Source: Sphagnum compactum (taxonomy: Eukaryota; Bryophyta; Sphagnopsida; Sphagnales). Taken from it: a stretch of 64,000 nucleotides of DNA. Below, piece after piece: positions 54,801-64,000 of the stretch (its first letter is position 1; each line of letters opens with the position of its first letter). The translations under genes and the position numbers were made by a program. The DNA lies in the NCBI GenBank assembly GCA_965153455.1, contig OZ234498.1:15562001-15626000 (forward strand). Reading direction: 5' to 3'. The notes below the pieces were generated by a model. The model saw only the letters and a program-made list of their open reading frames with translations, ran no database searches and was not told the DNA's origin.

Positions 54801-57800
54801 ATTAGTGCAAAAAGCCATGAATGTATGCAAAATACACAATCCTACAAGTTGTGATTGCTTAAAAAACAAAATTTGGCAAAATAGAAGCTTGAAAGTTCAA
54901 AGGAATAATAGCTCACCTCATAAAAGTTTTGTGGATGTAAATGGAATGTAATGATAAAAAAATATTTCATTTATAAAAACTCATATATCAATTATTCTAG
55001 TGACAAAATTTTGAGGAGTTGATATATGGGTGATTTTGCATAATCTTTCATAGGCTCATAAAATCTATTGTATGGTTGTCCTCAGAGAATTCCAAGGACA
55101 ATTCTAGAAACAATTCAGAATTACTTCATCATTTCCCAACTTAATTACCCCATTTTTTAATAACTACCTTACTCTTTTCCCCTACCCACCAGTAGGCATA
55201 TGAAAAAAAGTCCTATTTAATTTTCAAGTTCAATTACCTCATTTCTTTACTAATAATTATGTCATTTTCTTTTTGTTAATAATTGTCTCCTTTTTTTACC
55301 TTACCCACCATGGATATAATGTTTAATACAGTTTAAATTAAATTTGAAATTGATATAAATAATAATGAGATATTGAAAACCAAATGGGAACATAATAAGA
55401 AAAAAAAAGGTTGAACATCACTAGTAGTGCGTAGCAACGTGGAGCCCAAGTTTAATTGTTAATTAAAAGATAAGCAAGAATATAGGGATTGGGGTCATTA
55501 GGAACCAAGGGTTCTACACACCAAGGTGTTTAATAATCAAGTATAATGTTTGAAGGTAATGTGCTTTAAATTTGTTCCAAAGCGAAGTATTTGAATTTTT
55601 TTAAGGATATAATTTCACCCCATTACATGGAAAATTTTCTAAAAACATACATCCCCATCCTCAAAATCATAATCACAAATCTAATGAAAAGTATTAAAAT
55701 TATTCATTGGTTGTGTTCAATCCATCCTTGGGCTTAGTCACCTATTTTTTGTCCATTGTGTATACCCTTTTACTATGGCATATGATGGGCTTACAACCCA
55801 TCCATTATGTCATCGGTTTATCATTGTACCATTAAAAATCATTTTCCCCAAGCAAACCATTTGGCTTTATGACCCAATATAACACCATTTTCCCTACAAT
55901 TGTTTGTTTACAATCCACCTCTAATGTTTACATGACATTATTGATGTTGCCTCATTGCAAAGTTTGTAACCTCATTCATTTTGCCCTTCATGCTTGTAGC
56001 AATGTTGTTCATCTATGATGCATACACAAATTTGTTAACTTCATTTATCATTTTGTCCCTATGAATTTGGAATGGACATTATTTCAATTAAACCTTTAAT
56101 TAATTTCATCACATTTCACAAATGTTGGGAGGATTGTTGTCCCATCAATGCATTTGACATGTGGCCTCGTTGGATCAACAAAAGATTAAGTTCAATGATT
56201 CAACATGGATTCTCCTTTTCAACTTTCCATGTTAAAAACTATGTCATATTGGCCCATTGAACATGATGTCATAAAATAGTGACATTTGTTGTGTCCCAAG
56301 GTAGTCTGCTTTGTATTATATATATTTGCATTATTTTTGGATTGTTGAATTAGTTTCTGCATTTGTCCTTGCATTGACATTTGTATGATATTTGTCATGC
56401 ACAAATCATCATAGGATATTTCATCAATGAATGGAGGTGTGCACATTATGGTTATTGTTGGGTGTTATGCATTAGATTTGTTTTTGAACATTTATGTTTG
56501 TTGTTGTGTGTTGATAATTAAATTTTTGGTTCGATTCACAAGAAAGGAAAAAGCTAGCAAGAAGAAAAATACAAGAATGATCAATTGGTTGGTTTGTTTC
56601 AAAATGTAATTTGGAACCAAATGAAATGTTTCACATCTGATGTTGTATTTTGACCACATTGGGACATGTGAACAAATTTTTAATATCCCCAACTTGGGAT
56701 TTGGATTGGAAGTAAATTTATAATTTTTTGTATCCTTGTATTACTTAGTTATCTAATATACAAACATCTAAAGAACCTTACAGTACATGACATTTGATTA
56801 ACTCAAATGCTTTTTGAAATCACAGTCAAAATTAATATATTGAGTAAAATTTTGAAAATAGATTTGATTTGGTTAGAACAAGAAGTTGGTTCACTTGGAA
56901 AATGAAAAAGGGGGCATGATTAAGTATTGATTTGAACTACTAAACTCTAATTGATCTCAAGTACCCAATTTTTAAAATCAATCATCTTTCCCTGAAACCC
57001 CAAAAATATATATTTCAAAAATTTGAAGAATTGAACAAGACATTATTTGAACCTAATTTAGTAAAAGATAAATATTTAGGTCAAAATATATGATACTTTA
57101 GATAAAAATTAATTTAAAAATGTGATCATTTCATTTAGACCTATAAATTTTGTATTTTTTATTCACAAACATAAATGAAAATTTGTATTGAGCCCCACAT
57201 GATTTCTAAAAACATATTTGTGTCCTTTTAAACACATTGCCTTCACCATGCATGATGTTCCCTGTCCTCATCTAAGCATTCAAAAAATGACCCTCTAACT
57301 TAAGACAAAATGAATTTAGGCATGTTAGTGAAAATTTGTCATGTTAAATTTCAAAAATAAACACAATCGCCTCATTCATATGTCTTCCTTTGAATTATGA
57401 CATGAACTACAATCATGGTTAATCCACTCCTTTCGACACTAGAAACTTTATAAAACATAATTTGATTAGTAAATCTATGTTCACAAAGGCTAAACAAGCC
57501 ATTTGCAAAAAAACAATGATGTTTATAAAATTGACATGTTTAAAATTGACATTTGTAATTTGATCATTACATTCCTCTTATTAGAAGTTAGTACATGATT
57601 AACTATTCTCAACTAGAAGATCAAAAGAAAATGGTAGGTAAGTTTTGAAGTTGTTGGCTTTATTGTATGTAAAACCTTCATGATATTATTATTATGTTTT
57701 TGTGTGCGATACTTAGAGGTACCCACCAAGTATTATGGGAGAAACCCAAAATAAGTGTTTCAAAAAATGGAATGTCCCCCAAAAGTGAAGGAAAATTTCC

Positions 57801-60050
57801 TTTTGATAATGCGCCCTATATGTACACTACAAAACATCACATGGGTTTTACAAGTTAGGGATGCATCCCAACAATTTTTTGTGTTTGGGAACTTGATAAA
57901 ATGACTAAAATAATTCCATTCCAATTTTTTTCTTTTTATTGATATTTCTTAATCAATGCATTTGATCAATGGCATGAAATTCCCATTAATGATCATGGAA
58001 ATGACAATGATTAGTCTACCTAATGGAATTTGGGTTTTTGGGAGGGGGGATTAGGTGAATTTAGATTGTATAACAATGTTTGATTTTCAAAATTGCACAT
58101 GTGATTTGTAACACAATCATAATTCCACGACAAAGCTTAAGGAATTTGTTTAGTATTCATAGGTTCAAGACGAGGTTTAAAAGAGCGTGACAAAATTTTG
58201 GATGAGAATGTTGCAACTCAATTCTATTTATTTTCATGCCCCAAAAGACCAATTGTCTTGAGAACAATGAATATGTTACATATTTCATTATTAATAAATA
58301 AGGAATATTAATATGTAATTCAGGAAAAATGATGTCAAAAGTTGTGTAAAATCTTTTTGTGTTTGCAATTAATGCACATTGCCCACATGGATGCAAAATA
58401 TGAAAATGACCACTTGGGACATAAAAAATTCTTCACCATTAGGATATTGGTAATGAAAATAACATACCAATTGAATTGAGGGGTGAAATTCCTTTGAATC
58501 TAAACATGTTAGAAAAAAATTAAAAATAAAAAATAAAAATGCAAAATGTGAAGGTTTTTTACATGTAAAATGAAAAAACCATTGTGAATAGTTGTCACAC
58601 CAATGAAAATATGTTTGACATGATGTTGTGAAAGGTTAAAGGGGATATTTTGGTTTCGAATGTCGAAAACCCTATTGTTGCATGAGGATATGGACATGCA
58701 AGCAGAGTATTAATGGAAATCTGATAAAAATTTGTGGCATTTTTACTTTTGTTTGTTGGAATATATGTTTTGTGAACTCCTCCATCATGCACGGTGAATG
58801 TAAATCTAGTTCAAAAAAGAAATCAATTTAACATGGAAACAACAATGTGTAATGGGCCCTTTTGGTAATGGATGGATGGAAAGGTGGTGATAATGGGATT
58901 AAATTATAAACAATAAAAAATTGAACAAACCAACTTGTGAGGACAAGTGATTTTACATGGGGAAAGTATGCATATATGTGAGAGGTCATGCAATGGTTAA
59001 TGGTTTGCATTGGCTATGTCATAAAGGCCCAAATTTTGTTCATAGACCATTCATGCACATTCATGTACCCATGCACTCTACATGTGTTTTCATTTTGGTA
59101 AACGCCAATGTTCATTATTAAAGGTTGTGTTTGAGAATTGCATAACTTTATTGTTGTCCTACTTTGGGAAATGCATCAAAACATTCACATGGATGTGTTG
59201 ACATTTGATTTATATGCCCAAAATATTGGTTTAGCCATATTGATTGTAGAAAAGCTCTTATTTCAATGGGGAATGTAGGTGGGATTGAACTTTTCATGAG
59301 TTGAAAGGTGTGCATGGGAAGTTTTTCTAAACATGGGTTCAATCAAGTTATGGGGTTTTTAATACTTATTGGTTAATGGGTTGTCAAGTGTAACTTAAAT
59401 GCATGGTGGGTGTGGTTTTAATGCACTAATGTGATAGATATAACATGACTTTCAATAATAATGGATGGACAAATTGTTACTAAAATCAACAAATAGATGA
59501 CTTTCAAAATTCAAACCAACACATTAACTAACAAACATGGTTTGTAATGCTTGAGTCCTCTACCCAATTAAAATGTGGGCTAGAGGTCATGCCAATCTTT
59601 GGTGCACATTGTGGTTTTTGTTGACCCTTGCATGACATCCAACAAAACATATCATGGTAATTGTGAAATTTTTTGGTGTTGAATTTAGACTATTTTGTGA
59701 TTTAAAAAACTTGGGATTTTTATTTTATTTTTTGTTAAATTTTTTGTAACTTTTTGCTAAATCAAAAAATTGGAAAAGAAATATAATTGCGCACCTTGTT
59801 TAATAAATGGTTCTTGTTTTCATGTCAAATAGTTATGTTCATTGATAATAAAAACCAATTCAACCTATGGACCAAGACCAAAATATAGAGATTGGAACTA
59901 ATGCTTCCCCTTTATTTGTTTTTGAAACAAACAAATTTTGCTTATGGCTAAGAAAATTAAAATATAAAATCCAATGAGAGTTGATCTCAACACGAGATCA
60001 TATCAAATCCATGTATGAAATAAAGAAAGAAAATTCATCCATTTGGTTTT
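51896..60050. other. AT-rich gene-free DNA
   Basis: About 8 kb in which I see no gene on either strand. It is uniformly AT-rich with poly-A, poly-T and one poly-C run (53830-53845). No RNA gene, transposon domain or ordered repeat array was recognised. Confidence 0.6.
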
Positions 60051-60731
60051 AAAGTCCCATCCAACCTAAACCCAAAACCCTAAACCCTAGACACACACAC
60101 AAAAAAAAAAACCCTATTTGGACACGCCTTAGGTTTTACACACACACACAAAACCCGACAATCATTTCCTCTGTGTAAATACAGTAATAATGCACTCACG
60201 TATGTACTGCAACCTTTTTATTAAAAAAAAAATGGCAGTAAAATACAAGGACAAAAACCACTGACAAAAAAGCAAAGAAAATTCCCTGAAATTATAAGTA
60301 CACCAAAAAAGAGAGTATAAATACCCCCCCGGAAAAAAATACGTATAATAATAATATGTAGCAAACCATGGGGGAAAAGGGAGTATAATACAGAAGACAT
60401 ACTAAAAGGGAGTTGAGTAGGTGCACTATTATTAAGTCTATACTGAAATTAGTACATTTAGAAGGAAAGTTATATACCCAGTTATAAATAAGTAGTACAA
60501 TGGGTGTATATTATAAATAAATAAATAATTTAATTAATTAATTAATTATTAAGCAATTAATTAAAAAGGGTGTGTATATTGATAGTTATTAATTGTATGT
60601 ATGTACATATGTATATTAATTGTGTACATACATTGTGTACATTTTGGTACCATACATTATTTATTGTACAGTAATTGTCCCATAATAATTTGAAAAAAGG
60701 CTTATTGAATTACTATTTACTGGCCTGACAA

Positions 60732-60841
60732 ACTGACCTGACCTGACCTAACCTGACCTGACCTGACCTGGCGTGACCTGACTCCACCCTGCCCTCTTAT
60801 TATAAAATTTTTAACTCCAGTGTCAGTCAGGTCAGGTCAGT
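60732..60841. repeat. Inverted repeat of CCTGA units, 16-bp perfect core
   Basis: ACTGACCTGACCTGAC at 60732-60747 is the exact reverse complement of 60826-60841; imperfect pairing extends outward (GGCC...TGACC against GGTCA...GGCC). Further CCTGA units to 60783 lie in the loop. Confidence 0.85.
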
Positions 60842-60932
60842 AAGTGGCCCAGTAGTTGGTACTGTGGTTTAAATGGGGGAGAGAGCCCAGGTTTCAACTT
60901 TTTCCCTGCAATCTTTAGTGCTTCCAGTGTCG

Positions 60933-60965
60933 GTCAGTTATTGTTTTTTTTTGGCAATAACTGAC
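60933..60965. repeat. Perfect 11-bp hairpin with T-rich loop
   Basis: GTCAGTTATTG at 60933-60943 and CAATAACTGAC at 60955-60965 are exact reverse complements separated by 11 bp, mostly T. Confidence 0.85.
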
Positions 60966-62309
60966 TGGGTAGGTTTTTCTTAAAATTATATTATTATTAT
61001 TATTTATTTTTTTAAATTTAAAAATAAATGGAAAAATTAATTAATTTTTTAAAATAAAAAATAAAATTTGACCCACCGGTTATCATCGATTGCATTGTGA
61101 AATTAATAACCATGGTTATCAATTTACCTAGTTGCCTTTTAAAAGTAATAAATAATTCATTTGGTTAGGCATATGGGATTGGGTATTGAACACTTGGATG
61201 AAAACCACCGACAACTAATAGGATTATATCCATGATTATTATCATTATTATTATAATTTGAATAACTAATGAAAGAGCATTATTGAATTACATTTTAGGA
61301 AATGATCGTCTTAAGGCATTTTTTTGGGGCCCTATGATAAGTGGTGGGTATCTGACGGGTACCTACCTCGTATCATGAGGATAAAATAAAATAAAATAAA
61401 ATAAAAACCATGGCATTTTGTATATCATGGTAAATGCCCCGGGGGGTTCTCATTCCCGTAAAGCTGGCCGGACCCCGAGGGCGTTATACCCTCCTACACA
61501 TATTTGTTGACATTTGCAATTGGGTGGGTAGCCTACGGGTATCATTATATTGCTCGACATGGTGTAATACCCATGTATATCCACTCAATGACAAAAGAGA
61601 AGAAAGGATTTGAAAACATCTGACTATCATCCAATTTTTGAGTGGGTAATGAAAATTTGTTGGATGTCGTCTATTAAGTGTGTGTGTGTGTGTGTGTGTG
61701 TTGATACCCTGATCATTGGGTGGCCAAACCTGATACTTGCTGATGGATGGATGGATTAATCATGGAACTCATCACCTCATGTTTTTCTTCACAGATGAGG
61801 GGATTTTGGTTAATGAATTACTACTGGCCTCTCCCTTTTAATCAACTGATTTTCATGTTGCCATTCAAGTTATCCGTAAAGTCAGGCGATTAGGGGGGGT
61901 GAGAATGGCCAGTTTCGCCATAATAGGGCATCAAATGCGTAACTGGGAATGAAATTTTTTAAAACAAAAACGAAATAACTGGAACCCAAACTAGTTTTTC
62001 CACCAATTCTGGTGGTAAACTGAGTTTCATCCCCCTCTTTCCTTTTTTTTTCCCCTGATAGCGCCTCCACTGCTGCTACATATATCATTTTCACTGCTCC
62101 CACCTGTACAACTACTATAATTACTCTCCAAAATTATAACAGTTAGGGTTTAGGGTTATCCAACTAGTAGTATATTATTAGACGAGGTATCCAACCAGAC
62201 CAAAGAAGGCCAGCAGAGGAGAGCCTACTTACTAGGAGGTACCTACATCTCTACCCCCCCCCCACACCCCTTGTTGAAGGGGAGGGAAAGAAAGAACCCA
62301 CCAGTCTTT

Positions 62310-62412
62310 AATACATTTACAATACATGTGCCATGCATTAATGGTGAACTGATATGTCTCAATACATGTACAATACATGTATCATGAATTTAATGGTGGA
62401 CTCATAGGTGAA
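62310..62412. repeat. 51-bp tandem duplication
   Basis: Unit AATACATtTACAATACATGT then CATGaATT-AATGGTGaACT recurs at 62310 and 62361 with a few mismatches and one indel. Confidence 0.8.
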
Positions 62413-62620
62413 GGATTGAGAGTCTAAAAGGATAAAGACCAGTGCTTTGATTTATTTATTTATGTATTTATTTATTTATTTATTTATGTATGTATGTATT
62501 AATTAATTTATTAATTTATTAATTTATTAATTTATTTATTAATTTTTCATTTTTGCAAAGTAGTCAGTGGGGTCACTTGTAAAAGTTCATCTGGTGCAGA
62601 ACTGGCTAAAAGCCATTTTA

Positions 62621-64000
62621 GTTAGGTAAGGAGCTCTGGCTGGCCCCACAGCCAGATTTTTTACCTCAATAGAGCTTTGCCCCTAAATTTCTTAGGGTGA
62701 AAAGATTCTGGGCCTCTTCTCTATACTGAGAGGTGCTAACAACATATGGCTATTGTTGAAAAATACTTAAAAAGTTTTTTGGCTATTTTGGTATTGCACA
62801 TGGGGTTTTTCAGGTGAAAGTTTTGATTTTTTTTTCCCCCTCATATATGGTATTTATTTTTTTGCAAATTCTAGTGTTAAGGGTGATCACGAAGTTTTTA
62901 ATGGATTTATATGTGCAAATAACAATTGAGAATATTAGATTGAATAAATAAGTGAACCATCAAATTTCACAAGCAAATCCAAGCACTTGCAAGGTAATTG
63001 AACTCCTGAAATTGGTCTTTCTAGCACAAGTGACTTACAAAATCAAACCAAGTTAATATATGGCACACATTATTTATAACTTCAACATTCCTAGCAAAAA
63101 GAAATCATTGCAATTAGATTTTGGAGAGTGAGTAAACCATGTTGACAGATTGGAAACCAAGGTGTGTGGTTTGTAAAATGACCATTGAATTTAGCATAGA
63201 TTAAAATATAAGCCATCACGTTTTTACATTTATAGAAACATGCACATGAAGCCTTTCAAACATCACATAACACCACATGAAACCCAATGGCACCACACAA
63301 CATAAAAATTCTTAACAAATGGTAATTTTTTTGCATATGTGAAATTGGTTGAATTGTCAACCAAATTTCAACAATTCAGTTAATTTCACATCTTTGGAGA
63401 AATTAGAAATTACTATTTGAGATGTTTTACAAGGTGTCACATCATGGTTAAAGGATTAATGTCAAAAGATGGTGCCATACATGTTGTGACATTGGACTTC
63501 ATTGTGAGCTTGAACATGCTTTGTATGCAATCAAGGTCATTAGCATTTAGTAATTCAAAGACCTTTTTATCTTGGCCATCCACCCATTGGGTTTTCTCCA
63601 TAACAAAATGTAACTTTGATAACCTCAAGGTGTCCAACAAATGATGCATTAAAATCTGGATGTGGGTAAATACAAGGTCTCAAAGCTTCCATGACACCAT
63701 GGGTTGGAAATCAAATTTCCAATTTTTGAGTCAAAGCTTTTAAAATCCTTGCCAAAACACACATAGTTCATGAATGTGCATGAACATGAAAACTTGTATT
63801 AAAAAAAAAACGAAACAAATTGAAAACTAGAAAAAAACTTAAAAGAGAAAAGGTTTGGACTTTGAAAGGTATAAACTTATGGGTTTTTACCTTTGCACTA
63901 GTTCTTCACCAAGGATTCAACAATAACAAACACATCTTCAATCACAAATGATGGCAACATGGTCTCCAAATCATGATGTATTGCACAAACATGTTGGCCA
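62621..64000. other. AT-rich DNA to the right edge, no gene recognised
   Basis: Frames of about 75 and 70 codons overlap on opposite strands near 63.4-63.65 kb and neither resembles a known family. Nothing else was identified. Confidence 0.5.

Larger units (their letters stand above)
60051..62620. repeat. Simple-repeat and foldback-rich interval
   Basis: Dense mixture of simple repeats: CCCTAAACCC at 60070-60090, CA runs near 60092 and 60140, TTAA runs near 60525-60560, CCTGA repeats at 60722-60783, (ATAAA)n at 61381-61406, (GT)n at 61679-61701, a 51-bp tandem duplication at 62310-62412, and TTTA/TTAA repeats at 62451-62545. No gene recognised; a 73-codon minus-strand frame at 61882-62103 is unsupported. 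Confidence 0.6.

Noticed and set aside
56520-56540. GGTTCGATTC, similar to a tRNA B box
   Set aside because: No A box or foldable arms upstream on the same strand.

Overview
The window is nuclear DNA of a land plant. It carries four intron-rich genes of plant-specific or eukaryotic families, with GT-AG introns mostly about 100-700 bp, in AT-rich, simple-repeat-rich intergenic DNA. The leucine-zipper segment of the class III HD-Zip protein and the compact introns suggest a bryophyte, most likely a moss; this is an inference from remembered family sequences. Nothing prokaryotic, organellar or viral was seen.

Layout. (1) About 1-1570, minus strand: the first three exons of a GCN5-type histone acetyltransferase, running off the left edge. 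(2) About 1600-9100: its leader with a local tandem duplication, then AT-rich DNA with decayed tandem repeats. (3) 10277-19859, minus: a complete 17-exon F-box/LRR gene of the FBL15 (SLOMO) family, 1274 codons plus stop. (4) About 19900-27300: its 5' flank, then repeat-rich AT DNA. (5) 27666-31653, plus: a complete 10-exon gene for 26S proteasome ATPase RPT4, 394 aa, preceded by a leader with an exact 17-bp tandem duplication carrying telo-box motifs. (6) 34602-41905, minus: a complete 18-exon class III HD-Zip gene, 883 aa, with a miR165/166-type target split by an intron and an eight-copy ~56-bp minisatellite in intron 2. (7) About 43.8-64 kb: no gene recognised; AT-rich DNA with two islands of higher GC and simple repeats near 50.4-51.6 kb and 60.0-62.6 kb.

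The exon chains of the three complete genes were assembled by hand from splice signals and protein homology. Their summed lengths (3825, 1185 and 2652 nt) are all divisible by three and end in stop codons, which strongly supports the models. The genes are not an operon or cluster. All four belong to chromatin, ubiquitin-proteasome or developmental regulation, but I see no evidence in the DNA that they are functionally linked.

I found no previously undescribed multi-gene system. The points most worth following are the intron-split microRNA site with a synonymous change, the HD-Zip intron minisatellite, a ~300-bp dispersed repeat flanking RPT4 on both sides, the duplicated telo-box unit of RPT4, and the foldback cluster near 60.8 kb.
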